A DNA stretch of 52,348 bases from Ralstonia sp. ASV6 (GCF_016429285.1 NZ_JAELUI010000020.1:1-52348); one strand, 5' to 3'. Counted from the stretch's first letter, positions 1 through 9,776 are shown. The notes: generated by a model not told the origin, from the sequence alone. A program made the numbers and translations.

Positions 1-169
1 CGCGGACATTGTCACTCTGCGAGTAGCCTTCCCACAGTGCATCGTCCTCCGATATCGGTCGCGGCACTGTGTCGATCAGCAGCATGCAATCCGCTTGCGG
101 CCGTGCGTTCACCTCCGAATGCAAGGCATGGCTGATCTCAGCGGCCTGCGTTTGTAGCGGATCAGTCAT
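1..169 (-). CDS. Partial gene after vgrG, DUF4123-like T6SS adaptor (5' end only)
   Basis: An open frame starts at the ATG ending at 169 and runs off the left edge, so only about 56 N-terminal residues are visible. It begins 7 bp after the vgrG stop, so the two are probably cotranscribed. The visible part includes MLLIDTVPRPISEDDALWEG, a hydrophobic strand followed by an acidic stretch. In many T6SS clusters the gene directly after vgrG encodes a DUF4123 adaptor that loads an effector onto the VgrG tip, and the fragment fits the start of that family. The family call rests mainly on position and size of the visible part. Confidence 0.5.
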   Translation of the reverse strand, partial: MTDPLQTQAAEISHALHSEVNARPQADCMLLIDTVPRPISEDDALWEGYSQSDNVR

Positions 170-176
170 GACGTCT

Positions 177-2939
177 TCAACCCAGCGGCACCAGCGCGCC
201 CTGCTCGCGCGCAGCACCTTCAACAGCAGGAGTACATCCCTTCAGGTTGCCCTGAGTCAGGTTGTTGTTTGCCCCCACCCCACCCGGCCCCACAAACTGA
301 TGCCCCGCCCCCTTGAACGTCACCATCCCAGGCGCATGCAGCTCAATCGTGCCGTTCGTCACCTTGATCTGCGCACCTGCGGCATTGACGAGCACGTACT
401 GCTTGGCCTCCGCCGTCACGCTGGCCTGCGTGGACGCCACGGTCACGGCCTTCTCCGCCACCAGATGGCTCTCACCCTTGAGGCTGCTCAACCCGACCTT
501 GCCGCTGGCAGCATGCATGGCGATACCAGGAGTTGCATCCCCCGCCTGCCCGAGCGACTTGCCATGTGCATAGAGGCTCAGCCCTTCGGCCACGGCCACG
601 GACAGGTTGCCCCCCACCGCCAGGTTCGCATCCTGCTTGGCGGCGAGCGTGACCTGCGTGCCGGCAACGATCACAGCGTCGACGGGCGTGGTGGTGACGA
701 TGCCCTTGGGCGCGGAGATCTGCAGATGCGGCTCGCTGTAGGCAACGGCCTGGGCACCTTCTCCGGCGCTCTCTGTGTGACGAAGGACTTCTGTGGTGTG
801 ACGCAACTGCTTGAGCGCGGGCAGCTCCCTAGCGGCCGGCTCATCTGCCAGGCCAGCCTTCTGCTTCTGCGCGGCTTCAGCCAGGGATTCGGCCAGATCG
901 CTAGTCGCTTCAATCTGGCTGGCAGCGGCTTCGCTGTCTTGCAGTGCTGCGCTTGTGCCCGCACTGTGCGCGGTGAGCAGAAGACCGGCCCCAGCGCGCA
1001 CGCTGCCGCTGTCGTCGGTGGCGAGTGCGGCGCCGTGGCCAAGATCTGCCTGGCGGGCGCTGTCGATCTGCTCTTTATGGTGGCCAAGCACGAGGCCGGT
1101 AGCGGCCTGCGTGGTGCTGAGCTGCGTGCGGCCCTGGCCTGCCGTGTCATCAAAAACGAGCTGGTTGTAGCCGGATGAGCCCGTTTGGCTACCCGCCAGT
1201 GCCTGCGTCTTGATGCCGGAGAGCACAGCGTTGTGGGCGTAAGCACCCTGGCTCTTGCTGTCGCCGGCAAACCAGGCGGGCGCGTTGCCGGTGGCGCCGG
1301 CTGCGCCGGCTTGGTTCTGGTTGTATTGCGCGTCGGTCTGGCCGGTGCCGTTGTAAGCGGCACCCACCACCACGGGCCGGTCGATGTCGCCCTGCAGGAA
1401 CTCCACCAGCACTTCCTGGCCGACACGAGGCAGCGCCACGCCGCCCCAGTTGGGGCCCGCTACCGGCGCGGCCACGCGCACCCAGGCGCCCAGGCCCGCG
1501 TTGGCGCGCGCGTTGTCATCACCCGCCGGGTGTGACTGGCGGCTGGCCGAACGCGCACCGCGCTGCCAGTGGAATTGCACCTTGATGCGGTGATCGCGGT
1601 CCGTATGCACCGGGCCATCGGCGCCGATCACGAGTGCGGTCTGGCTGCCGTTGACGGTCGGGCGCGGGTGCAGTGCGCGGCCTTGTTCGTCGCTCTGCTG
1701 GGGGCGCACGGGCACGTTGTCGCGCACCACGGTGAAATGGTTGCGGTAGAACGTGGCGTCATCGCCAGCACCCTTGTTGCTGCCCGCACCCAGCATGTCG
1801 CCATCCTTCAACGCGCCCAGCGTTTCGGTCAGCACCTGCCCGAAGCGGTCGTTGAAGTTGTTGCGTGCCTTGTGTGTCACGGCCAGCACGGCAAAGCGCT
1901 GGTCACCTTCATCGTGATCAAAGTGGTCGGTCAGCTTGAAGCGTGTGCCGGTCGCCAGCGCACGCACGCTGCCTTCGCCATCGAACTGCTTGTCGCGCAG
2001 TTCCAGCGCTTCCATCATCAGCCGTGCGACACGCTGTGCCTGGTTGTTGTCTTCAAACCAGTATTGGCCGGGGTAGTCGGTATCTTGCAGCGTCAGTTGC
2101 GGGCCATCGCTGCCCTGCTGCTGGCCCCCGAGCTGCGCCGTGCGCTTGGCATTGGCGCGGTAGTCCCAGCTTGCGATCGACACCGCGTTGGTCTGCCAGC
2201 GGCGCGTGCCTTGCCAGCGGTCGATCACGTCTTCGGTGGCAGTGGTGTCCGCACGGCCAAAGCGGATGCTGGCTTGCGCATTGTCGGTGAACACGTCATT
2301 GGCATCGGCGATGACCATACGATGCACACCCAGCGCATCGCCATCCTTGGCCTCGTGTTCAAAGAAGTAGGACAGCCCCTCTTCGGCCAACAGGCGCGTG
2401 ACGAAATCGAAGTCGCTCTCTTCGTATTGCGTGATGACGCTGCGGCGCGTGTAGACCGCGCTGTCGCGCAACGCCCAGCGCCATGTGGGCACCAGCCGCC
2501 CTTGCCCTTGGTAGTCGCCAAAAATGCTGTCGATCACCTCGATGATCGACATGTCCTGGAACAGGAAGCTGTCGCGGCGGTAGCGCAGGAAGGCCAGCCA
2601 CGGCTCGATCACCAGCCGGTAGCGCACCAGGCCACCATTGGCACCAAGCTGCTCGAAGCGCGTGACGTGGCCGTGGAATGGGCGCAGCGTGCTGCGGCTT
2701 TGCTGCGTCAGCAGGTCGAGCCGCACGGGCTGGCCGAGCAGCTTGGTGGAATCGATGTCGGCGTTGTCGGACAGCGCCGTCAGTTCCAGCCGGAAGCCGC
2801 CAGCATCCATATGTTCGGCGGCGTCCAGCTGTTCGGGCAACAGCACGTTCGGCCCCAGCGGCGTTTCCAGCCGCAGCAGGCGGTTGGCCTGGGTGAAGGC
2901 CGCGCGCAACAGGTTTGCCAGCTCGGTCGGAGAGACCAT
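177..2939 (-). CDS. vgrG: T6SS spike protein VgrG (TssI), 920 aa
   Basis: VgrG trimers form the puncturing tip on the Hcp tube of the T6SS. The N-terminal part (about residues 10-370) is gp27-like, with the usual region around DFDFVTRLLAEEGLSYFFEH. The gp5-like OB fold follows (about 420-560), with TDRDHRIKVQFHWQRG, then GPNWGGVALPRVGQEVLVEF and GDIDRPVVVGAAYN. The C-terminal part (about 640-870) has the repetitive DUF2345 beta-helix ending near VTFKGAGHQFVGPGG. After that only a short tail remains, so this copy carries no fused effector domain, and cargo is probably loaded through the adaptor encoded just downstream. It lies 11 bp after clpV and closes the visible leftward T6SS operon. Confidence 0.97.
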   Translation of the reverse strand: MVSPTELANLLRAAFTQANRLLRLETPLGPNVLLPEQLDAAEHMDAGGFRLELTALSDNADIDSTKLLGQPVRLDLLTQQSRSTLRPFHGHVTRFEQLGANGGLVRYRLVIEPWLAFLRYRRDSFLFQDMSIIEVIDSIFGDYQGQGRLVPTWRWALRDSAVYTRRSVITQYEESDFDFVTRLLAEEGLSYFFEHEAKDGDALGVHRMVIADANDVFTDNAQASIRFGRADTTATEDVIDRWQGTRRWQTNAVSIASWDYRANAKRTAQLGGQQQGSDGPQLTLQDTDYPGQYWFEDNNQAQRVARLMMEALELRDKQFDGEGSVRALATGTRFKLTDHFDHDEGDQRFAVLAVTHKARNNFNDRFGQVLTETLGALKDGDMLGAGSNKGAGDDATFYRNHFTVVRDNVPVRPQQSDEQGRALHPRPTVNGSQTALVIGADGPVHTDRDHRIKVQFHWQRGARSASRQSHPAGDDNARANAGLGAWVRVAAPVAGPNWGGVALPRVGQEVLVEFLQGDIDRPVVVGAAYNGTGQTDAQYNQNQAGAAGATGNAPAWFAGDSKSQGAYAHNAVLSGIKTQALAGSQTGSSGYNQLVFDDTAGQGRTQLSTTQAATGLVLGHHKEQIDSARQADLGHGAALATDDSGSVRAGAGLLLTAHSAGTSAALQDSEAAASQIEATSDLAESLAEAAQKQKAGLADEPAARELPALKQLRHTTEVLRHTESAGEGAQAVAYSEPHLQISAPKGIVTTTPVDAVIVAGTQVTLAAKQDANLAVGGNLSVAVAEGLSLYAHGKSLGQAGDATPGIAMHAASGKVGLSSLKGESHLVAEKAVTVASTQASVTAEAKQYVLVNAAGAQIKVTNGTIELHAPGMVTFKGAGHQFVGPGGVGANNNLTQGNLKGCTPAVEGAAREQGALVPLG

Positions 2940-2950
2940 GGTGTGCTCGC

Positions 2951-5662
2951 TTATTGAATGCGGTACTTGAACTCGCCGCTCTTACCGACGCCCACCTTGA
3001 TCTTCTCGACGCCGCCGCCTTCGGCCATGCGCGTGAGCACCGATTCGGCAATCTCTGGCAGCAGCGTGCCGTTGAGGATGTGGTCGACCGCGCGGGCGCC
3101 AGCATCCACCTCGGTGCAGCGCGCGAGCACCGATTCCACCAGCGCGTTGTCCCACTGGAAGGTGGCCTTGTGGTTGATGGCCACACGGTCGCGAATGCGG
3201 CCCAGCTTGAGCGTGATGATCTCGGCCAGTACGTCGTCGGAAATCGGGTAATACGGCACCACCTTCATGCGTCCGAGGAATGCCGGCTTGAACGCCTTGT
3301 AGAGCGTCGGGCGCAGTTGTTCGGCCAGGACATCGGCGTCAGGCAGTTCTTCTGCTGCCTTGTTCAGGCAGGCCTGCATGATGTTCGATGACCCGACGTT
3401 GGACGTCAGGATGATGATGGTGTTGCGGAAATCGATGGGGCGGCCTTCGGCATCGTCCATCTCGCCCTTGTCGAACACCTGGAAGAACATCTCCAGCACG
3501 TCAGGATGGGCCTTCTCAACCTCGTCCAGCAGCACCACGCTGTACGGGTTACGGCGCACGGCTTCAGTCAGTACACCGCCTTCGCCATAGCCGACGTAGC
3601 CCGGCGGCGAGCCCTTGAGGCCCGACACGCTGTGTGCCTCCTGGTACTCGCTCATGTTGATGGTGATGAGCTTGCGCTCGCCGCCGTAGAGGATGTCGGC
3701 CAGCGCCAGAGCGGTCTCCGTCTTGCCCACGCCTGACGGGCCAGCGAAGAGGAACACGCCGCGCGGCTTGTTGGGGTCTTCCAGGTTGGCGGTGGCGGTG
3801 CGCACGCGCTGGGCAACAGCGTCCAGCGCATGGTTCTGGCCGATTACGCGGGCAGCCAGCAGCGGTTTGAGGTTCAGCACCGTGCGCAGCTCGTCCTTGA
3901 CCATGCGGCCGAGCGGAATGCCCGTCCAGGCGGAGACGATTTCCGACACCACGTGGCCATCCACCTGCAGCGGCACCATCGGGGTTTCACCCTGCAGCGT
4001 GCGCAGTTCGGCCAGCAGCTTGGCCAGTTCGTCCGGCTCATCGGCTGTGCGGGCGCGCTTGGGCATCGACACGACATTGCTGTTGGCGGCCACGGGCAGC
4101 GCGTCTTCTTCTCCGGCTTGTGTGGTGCCGCTTTCGCGGGCTTCGCGCAGGGCCAGGATGCGGGCGACGAGTTCACGTTCCTTGGCGAGGCGTTCGGTGT
4201 TCTGGGCGACGCGCTGCTCCAATTCGACGCGCTGCGCGTTCAGGGCCTCCAGGCGTGCATCGTGTTCCGCACCGACGCTCTGCTCGCGCTCCAACGCGTT
4301 GATCTCGCCTTGCAGGCGCTCAAGCGTCTTCTGGTCGTCTTCAATGGCGCCGGGCGTGGCACTCTGGCCCAGCGCCACCTTGGCGCAGGCGGTATCCAGC
4401 ACGCTGACGGCCTTGTCCGGCAGTTGGCGCCCGCTGATGTAGCGATGCGACAACCGGACCGCCTCGGTAATCGCCTCGTCCAGCACGCGCACACCAAAGT
4501 GACGCTCCATCAGCGGAGCCATGCCGCGCAACATGGAGGCAGCCAGCGGCTCGCTCGGTTCTTCCACCTTGACGACCTGGAAGCGGCGGGCCAGCGCGGC
4601 ATCCTTTTCGAAGTACTTCTTGTATTCGCTCCATGTGGTGGCGGCGATGGTGCGCAGCTCACCGCGCGCCAGGGCCGGTTTGAGCAGGTTGGCGGCATCG
4701 TTCTGGCCGGCTTGGCCACCTGCACCAATGATGGTGTGCGCCTCGTCGATGAACAGGATGATCGGCTTCGGGCTTTTCTTCACCTCGTCGATCACGTTCT
4801 TCAGGCGGTTCTCGAACTCGCCCTTCACGCTGGCGCCCGCTTGCAGCAAACCCATGTCGAGCGTGCGCAGTGTCACGCCTTGCAGCGGCGGCGGCACGTC
4901 ATTGGCAGCCACGCGCAGGGCCAAACCCTCCACCACGGCGGTCTTGCCCACGCCTGCCTCGCCGGTCAGGATCGGGTTGTTCTGGCGACGGCGCATCAGG
5001 ATGTCGATCACCTGGCGGATCTCGGCGTCACGACCGATCACCGGGTCGATGCGGCCCTCTCGCGCGGATTGCGTCAGGTCCACGGTGAACTGATCGAGTG
5101 CCGGCGTCGACGACAGCGCTGCGGCGGGCTTGCTTCCATCTTCGGCCTGGGCGGTTGCGTCGTCGGCGATATCGACGGCTTGTTCCTGCTCGTCCGAACC
5201 GGCAGTCATGCGCTCAAAGTCATGCTTGAGGCGATCGACCTCGAATTTGGCAAACAAGCGCGAGCCACGCTCAGCCAGGGCTGACAGGCTCGGCTCCGTC
5301 AGCAGGGCCAGCAGCAGGTGGCCTGAGCGGATGCGGGTGATTTGGGAATCCAGCGAGGCGATCAGCCAACCGTGCTCGAACAGCTTAGGCAGGTACGGCG
5401 AGAACGCCGGCGTGCGCGTGTTGCCTTTCTGGAAGCGGCCAATCTCTGCCTCCAGATCACGCTGCAGCGCTGCCAGATCAATGCCGCTGGCACGTGCGGC
5501 AACCGCGAAATCGCTGCGGCGGTTTTCCAGCAATGCCAGGAACAGGTGTTCAAGATCGACCTCGTAGTTGCCTTGCGCCATGCACAGCGAGGCGGCGCGC
5601 TCGGCAGCCTGCCGGCTGGTCGCGTTCAGCTTGGCGATCAGGGTCTTGAGTGGGATGGCCAT
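2951..5662 (-). CDS. clpV: T6SS sheath-disassembling AAA+ ATPase ClpV (TssH), 903 aa
   Basis: ClpV unfolds contracted TssB/TssC sheaths in the cytoplasm so the subunits can be reused. The frame is open further upstream, but the ATG ending at 5662 begins the typical MAIPLKTLIAKLNATSRQAA, the Clp N domain that binds TssC. Walker A of the first AAA module is GEAGVGKT (about 234-241), with LFIDEAHTIIGAGG as Walker B. The second module has GPSGVGKTE and SVVLLDEVEKAHPDV. A charged middle region between them fits the ClpB/ClpV coiled coil. The length is normal for TssH. It lies between tssG (44 bp upstream) and vgrG (11 bp downstream). Confidence 0.97.
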   Translation of the reverse strand: MAIPLKTLIAKLNATSRQAAERAASLCMAQGNYEVDLEHLFLALLENRRSDFAVAARASGIDLAALQRDLEAEIGRFQKGNTRTPAFSPYLPKLFEHGWLIASLDSQITRIRSGHLLLALLTEPSLSALAERGSRLFAKFEVDRLKHDFERMTAGSDEQEQAVDIADDATAQAEDGSKPAAALSSTPALDQFTVDLTQSAREGRIDPVIGRDAEIRQVIDILMRRRQNNPILTGEAGVGKTAVVEGLALRVAANDVPPPLQGVTLRTLDMGLLQAGASVKGEFENRLKNVIDEVKKSPKPIILFIDEAHTIIGAGGQAGQNDAANLLKPALARGELRTIAATTWSEYKKYFEKDAALARRFQVVKVEEPSEPLAASMLRGMAPLMERHFGVRVLDEAITEAVRLSHRYISGRQLPDKAVSVLDTACAKVALGQSATPGAIEDDQKTLERLQGEINALEREQSVGAEHDARLEALNAQRVELEQRVAQNTERLAKERELVARILALREARESGTTQAGEEDALPVAANSNVVSMPKRARTADEPDELAKLLAELRTLQGETPMVPLQVDGHVVSEIVSAWTGIPLGRMVKDELRTVLNLKPLLAARVIGQNHALDAVAQRVRTATANLEDPNKPRGVFLFAGPSGVGKTETALALADILYGGERKLITINMSEYQEAHSVSGLKGSPPGYVGYGEGGVLTEAVRRNPYSVVLLDEVEKAHPDVLEMFFQVFDKGEMDDAEGRPIDFRNTIIILTSNVGSSNIMQACLNKAAEELPDADVLAEQLRPTLYKAFKPAFLGRMKVVPYYPISDDVLAEIITLKLGRIRDRVAINHKATFQWDNALVESVLARCTEVDAGARAVDHILNGTLLPEIAESVLTRMAEGGGVEKIKVGVGKSGEFKYRIQ

Positions 5663-5706
5663 GGCGGCAGGGCTCCGAAGGGTCGAAAAGGTGTCGGTTG
5701 TTGGAT

Positions 5707-6798
5707 TCAGTGCAGCGGCGCGAGTGTGTAGCGGGCATCGCTGCGGTCTTGCTGCGCGGGGCGCGAGCACAGGAAGGTGTCCCACCCAATCCTGCCGCTG
5801 TCTTGCGCACCGAGCGTGCAGCCAGTCACGTCCTGCTGGCGCAGGATCAGCTTGATTTCGAATTCGAGCGTGGTGCCGCACAGGATGGTCAGCATCTTGC
5901 GCAGCGCCAGAGCGCCCGGCGCGCCGGGCAGGAAGTTACGGTACTGCGCGCGCTTGAGCGGGCCGACCCACAGGCGCACCCGCAGGTCGCGCTGCCAGAC
6001 GCGTGCACCGGCCAGCGCCGTCGCGCCAAGCACGTTGCTTGTGCTGCCCAGGCGCGTGTACTGCGATGCAGGCACGTGATACCAGCCGCCTACAAACTGC
6101 TCCACACGCACGGGCGCCTGGAAGTAGTCCGCCAGCACGCGCTGCAAATACGCGGCAGACACAGGCCGGTGACGCATCGCCGTGGCATAGCCAGCCAGCG
6201 CTTCGTCGTGGATCGCGCCGGGCGTGCCGCTCAGATCACTGCGCAGCGTCTTGTCAGCCGCGCCCGCCAATGACAACAGCAGCGGCAGGTAGTGCTTGCT
6301 GTTGTCGACTTCGTACTGGAACGGCAGTCGGTACTTCTTCCACGCCAGGTAGAACAGCGCCGTTGCCCGGTTCGAGAAGATGTCGAAGAACGCGCGGGCT
6401 GCACGGTCACGCCAGACCGATTCGCGCTCGGCAACGATCTCGGTATAGCGCAGCGGCAAGGCACCCTGCCCGCCCAGCATGCCAAAGAAGGAGGGCGTGA
6501 TGGCCAGGTTGTCGAGCGCGCCCGCTTCCAGCGCAGCGATGAACGCCTCGTCGGTTTCCAGCATGGCCGGGGTGAGGCGCTCCACCTCGATGCCGGCAAG
6601 CTCGCTGGGTGGAAACGACAGCGACAGCGTGTTGCGAAAACTCACCCGCGTGGCAAGCGCCTGCTCCGGCGCCTGACTGCCGCGGCGTGCGAAGAGCTGC
6701 TCCAGCAGCCGCACGGCCTGGAAAAACTGGTACCGGTGCGGCTGCTTGAGCAGCCGGCGGATCACACCAGGATCGATTCGCCGCTGCGGGGTGCGCAT
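5707..6798 (-). CDS. tssG: T6SS baseplate protein TssG, 363 aa
   Basis: TssG is a wedge component of the cytoplasmic T6SS baseplate with TssE, TssF and TssK. The start RRLLKQPHRYQFFQAVRLLE, the region PSFFGMLGGQGALPLRYTEI and the C-terminal VGPLKRAQYRNFLPG are characteristic of the family, and the length is usual. The ATG ending at 6798 lies inside the end of tssF, giving a 37-bp overlap, so the two are probably translationally coupled. This suits proteins that assemble in a fixed F2G complex. Confidence 0.95.
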   Translation of the reverse strand: MRTPQRRIDPGVIRRLLKQPHRYQFFQAVRLLEQLFARRGSQAPEQALATRVSFRNTLSLSFPPSELAGIEVERLTPAMLETDEAFIAALEAGALDNLAITPSFFGMLGGQGALPLRYTEIVAERESVWRDRAARAFFDIFSNRATALFYLAWKKYRLPFQYEVDNSKHYLPLLLSLAGAADKTLRSDLSGTPGAIHDEALAGYATAMRHRPVSAAYLQRVLADYFQAPVRVEQFVGGWYHVPASQYTRLGSTSNVLGATALAGARVWQRDLRVRLWVGPLKRAQYRNFLPGAPGALALRKMLTILCGTTLEFEIKLILRQQDVTGCTLGAQDSGRIGWDTFLCSRPAQQDRSDARYTLAPLH

Positions 6799-8612
6799 TT
6801 GACCAGTTCCTTGCCGCTGCGGCGCGATACCGCAATCAGCTGTACAAAGCTGTTCATGTGGACGTACAGGCCAAAGAAGTGGTCCAGCACGCGAATGAAG
6901 CGGTGCAGGCCCGTGCCGACAAAGGCGTCTTCATCCAGCGTGAGACGGATTTCCAGGCCACGTACAAAGGTGGCGAAGGGCTTGCCGGCGAGCCACTGCG
7001 TCGCCGGTTGATAGTCCAGCCCGACAATGCCTTCGATCTGACGAGCGGAAATCGCGCTGCGCGGCAGGTCATGCAGACGCAGCATCTCCTTCAATGTCGG
7101 CAGCCCGTTCTGCACGAGCGAAAGGTGGTTCAGCGCCAGCAGCGAGATCAACCGCCACTGCGCCGCACGCCCACCGCCAAACCGCATGGAAGGCGTCGGC
7201 TTGCGCAGGAAGGTGATGTTGCGGGCAATCGAGCTGCCCTCCATCGACAGGTCACCATCGGGCTGACCGAATGCCAGCGTGGCCGGCAGATCGCGATTGG
7301 TACAGGTGACCGACAGGCTCAGCGTATCGGTCTGCGGACTGGCCGGGTCGAACTGCGTATCGACGATCGAGATCTCGGTCTCAAAGCCGGGGCTGCGCTG
7401 CGCCACCATCTCGTTGCGACGGGCGAGCCAGTAGTGGCCTGCGCGGCCAGGCTCTTCGCCGTGGTGCAGCGAGTAGAAGGGGCGGAACTCCGTCACCTGC
7501 TCGTGCGCGGTCGTCTCGCGCACGAGTTGCACCTTGTCGATCGAGTAGATGTCGAAGCCGTGCGCGCGGCGGCTGTCGGCTACCACCGGATACGCACTGG
7601 CCGTATGCTCGATGCGGATCGGGTCCGCCTTCTGCTGGAACAGGTTGACCACTGGCGTGCAGTGCAGACGCAAATGTTCCGCTTGCAGATTCTCGAGCAG
7701 GCGTGCGGCGTGGGAATCGCTGCGTACATCTTTCAGCACGAGATGCAACACCAGCTTGCGCACTGGCACACCCGGTGTCAGTCCACGCCGCAGTGCTGCC
7801 AGATCAATGTCGAAGAAGTTGAACTTCTCCGAGAAGCTGAAGTGCTCAGTCAGCAGCCGATAGGCCGGGTGCGAGCGGGCCGGGCAATCGATCAGGGATT
7901 CATCTTCGGTAAAGCCAACTTCCAGCAGCGGCACGCCCATCAGACGCTTCCACACACCGGGGCGATCGCCTTCTACGTAGGCAGCAGCGGTATGCAGGAA
8001 CAACGCATCGCCCAGAGCCGCCACGAACGACGGTTCCCCATCCATGTAGACGCGCAGCTTGTCCAGCGCCAGCGACTCGAAGCCGCCGCGCTCGCCAACG
8101 TGCTCCAGCGTGATGGCAATGGAACCGGTCGCGCCCTTGGGCAATTGCACGGCAGCCGGTGCGGACACCGCACGCTCGAAGGTGGCCGCGGCCACGCGCA
8201 CCGGCGCGAAGGTGACGTCATACGCCGTGCGAAAGCGGCATTCCACCTTGCGTACGATGCGCGTGGTCAGAAAGGTGCCGCGCGGGATGGTGACGGGTGC
8301 GCTCAACTGCGCGGCCACGCCACGCACATCAAAATGCGCCACCGAACACGAGGGAAACGGGCGCAGGTAGTGGGGGTACAAGACCTCCAGCAGCGCTTCG
8401 GTAAATTCAGGGTAATCGTCGTCGAGTTTCTTGCTGACACGCGCGGTCAGGAAGGCGAACGATTCGATCATCCGCTCGACGTGCGGATCGTCGCAGCCGT
8501 CGCCGGACATGGCGAGCCGGCCAGCGACCTTCGGATACCGCTCGGCGAAGTCGCGCGAGTACCGGCGCAGGAAGGCCAGTTCTCGTTCATAGTAGGGCAG
8601 CAGCTCTTCCAT
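6762..8612 (-). CDS. tssF: T6SS baseplate protein TssF, 616 aa
   Basis: TssF is the large wedge protein of the T6SS baseplate. The N-terminal MEELLPYYERELAFLRRYSR, then AERYPKVAGRL and HVERMIESFAFLTARVSKKL, are family hallmarks. CRFRTAYDVTFAPV and a C-terminal RFIRVLDHFFGLYVHMNSF also match. The length is normal. It starts 64 bp after the tssE stop and overlaps tssG by 37 bp. Confidence 0.96.
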   Translation of the reverse strand: MEELLPYYERELAFLRRYSRDFAERYPKVAGRLAMSGDGCDDPHVERMIESFAFLTARVSKKLDDDYPEFTEALLEVLYPHYLRPFPSCSVAHFDVRGVAAQLSAPVTIPRGTFLTTRIVRKVECRFRTAYDVTFAPVRVAAATFERAVSAPAAVQLPKGATGSIAITLEHVGERGGFESLALDKLRVYMDGEPSFVAALGDALFLHTAAAYVEGDRPGVWKRLMGVPLLEVGFTEDESLIDCPARSHPAYRLLTEHFSFSEKFNFFDIDLAALRRGLTPGVPVRKLVLHLVLKDVRSDSHAARLLENLQAEHLRLHCTPVVNLFQQKADPIRIEHTASAYPVVADSRRAHGFDIYSIDKVQLVRETTAHEQVTEFRPFYSLHHGEEPGRAGHYWLARRNEMVAQRSPGFETEISIVDTQFDPASPQTDTLSLSVTCTNRDLPATLAFGQPDGDLSMEGSSIARNITFLRKPTPSMRFGGGRAAQWRLISLLALNHLSLVQNGLPTLKEMLRLHDLPRSAISARQIEGIVGLDYQPATQWLAGKPFATFVRGLEIRLTLDEDAFVGTGLHRFIRVLDHFFGLYVHMNSFVQLIAVSRRSGKELVKCAPRSGESILV

Positions 8613-8676
8613 CTTCCTTGCGGTCCGGTACAGGTCCCGAGGCTGTCAATCGGTGCGCTCAGGCCCGAAGGCAATC

Positions 8677-9150
8677 TCAGCCGCGTCCGCGCGAAACGGA
8701 ATACCGCAGCGTGGACGGTTGCAGCGTGGCGTCAAAACTCACCGGCTCGCGTGCAGGCCCCACCAGCAGCACCGCACTGATGCCGAAGCACAGCGCATTG
8801 GTCGCCCGCTCGTTGATCTCCAGCGACACATTCACATGCTGCAGGCGCGGCTCGTGGCGCTCGATCGCCTTGGTGAGCGACTGGCAGATGTAGTTGCGGT
8901 CGTAGAAGCTGGCGAGGCTCAGGCCGGCAAAATCGTTGAGCCCATAGGTGAGCAGCGACCGCTTGCACTCAGGCAAGCCATGCAGGTCATCCTCCTCAAA
9001 CACAATGCGTGTATTGAGCAGGGATTCGATGTCGCGCGCGACCGTGCTCTTGAGTTCTTCAAGTGAGAGCTGGCGCAATGCCGTGGGCATGGGCGCGTGG
9101 GGCTCGTCGTCGAAGAGCTTGTCGAGCAGGCTGGGTTCGAAGCCTTTCAT
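8677..9150 (-). CDS. tssE: T6SS baseplate protein TssE (gp25-like), 157 aa
   Basis: TssE is the gp25-like baseplate wedge protein that helps start sheath assembly. The N-terminus FEPSLLDKLFDDE is typical of TssE. The central VARDIESLLNTRI and the C-terminal LSLEINERATNALCFGISAVLL match the gpW/gp25 fold. It follows hcp by 72 bp, an interval that holds a strong hairpin, so its expression may be lower than that of hcp. Confidence 0.93.
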   Translation of the reverse strand: MKGFEPSLLDKLFDDEPHAPMPTALRQLSLEELKSTVARDIESLLNTRIVFEEDDLHGLPECKRSLLTYGLNDFAGLSLASFYDRNYICQSLTKAIERHEPRLQHVNVSLEINERATNALCFGISAVLLVGPAREPVSFDATLQPSTLRYSVSRGRG

Positions 9151-9177
9151 ACAGCCGTTAAAAGTGCCAATGCAAGA

Positions 9178-9200
9178 CGCCGCAGCGTACGGCTGCGGCG
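9178..9200. terminator. Hairpin between hcp and tssE (attenuator or mRNA stabiliser)
   Basis: Perfect 9-bp arms CGCCGCAGC and GCTGCGGCG are separated by 5 bases, about 20 bp past the hcp stop in the leftward direction. The sequence after the hairpin is only moderately T-rich, so this is more likely a partial terminator or a 3' end stabiliser than a complete stop. Confidence 0.6.
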
Positions 9201-9222
9201 CTTGCAGTCAGAACGCCAAACG

Positions 9223-9726
9223 TTAAACCGAGTACGTCTTGTCGTTCTTCGTGAGGCTCCAGGCGCCTTGCGAATTGCCGCCTTGGCCGCCAGCGCCCTT
9301 CTGCTGCGTGTACTTCCACTGCACAGCGGCGTAACGCAGGCTGAACGTGTCGCTCGGGATGCCCTGGGCCACCACTTGCGAATCGACTTCGCTCAGGATG
9401 GCGTTCTTCAGCTTCACTTCGAGGTACTTCACGCGATTGCCTTCGCCATCTGCGCGGAAGAATTCGATCGTGACTTCACCGAAGGTCGTGCCGCCCGACG
9501 CGTGCTGGTACAGCAGCGGGCTGACCACGTCCAGATCCTTCGAGAACACCATGTCGCGGTGCTCGCAACGCTCGGCGGTGTGGCCGCCGGCGGTCGAAGC
9601 CGTGGCCGAACGCGGCTGCACGACTGCTTGCGACCAGCTGTTGATCTCGATCCAATCCTTGTGATCCTTGTCTTGCGACTCCCCTTTGATCGCCGGGCTG
9701 TCGAACTTGACGTAGATATCCTTCAT
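9223..9726 (-). CDS. hcp: T6SS tube protein Hcp (TssD), 167 aa
   Basis: Hcp hexamers stack into the inner T6SS tube and are secreted. The start is the ATG ending at 9726, giving MKDIYVKFDSPAIKGESQD. This is preceded by GAGGGTCTCTGT, an acceptable ribosome site, whereas the 22 codons upstream run toward the inserted element. DWIEINSWSQAV, then FGEVTIEFFRADGEGNRVKY and a C-terminal KNDKTYSV fit the Hcp1 fold. It lies between a MITE-like element upstream and a hairpin downstream, which could allow hcp mRNA to accumulate separately from its neighbours. Confidence 0.96.
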   Translation of the reverse strand: MKDIYVKFDSPAIKGESQDKDHKDWIEINSWSQAVVQPRSATASTAGGHTAERCEHRDMVFSKDLDVVSPLLYQHASGGTTFGEVTIEFFRADGEGNRVKYLEVKLKNAILSEVDSQVVAQGIPSDTFSLRYAAVQWKYTQQKGAGGQGGNSQGAWSLTKNDKTYSV

Positions 9727-9776
9727 ACAGAGACCCTCTTCAATAGATAGGTTGTTGGTACTGCAAACCGAGCAGT

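Noticed and set aside
1569-2957. Open frame opposite the first vgrG
   Set aside because: Antisense shadow; the vgrG frame has complete gp27 and gp5 features.
3830-5284. Long rightward open frame opposite clpV
   Set aside because: The high third-position GC of the leftward clpV gene creates open antisense frames. The clpV product has all its motifs, and the antisense product looks like no protein.
6858-8780. 640-codon open frame opposite tssF
   Set aside because: Antisense shadow of a conserved T6SS gene, with no domain and no suitable start.
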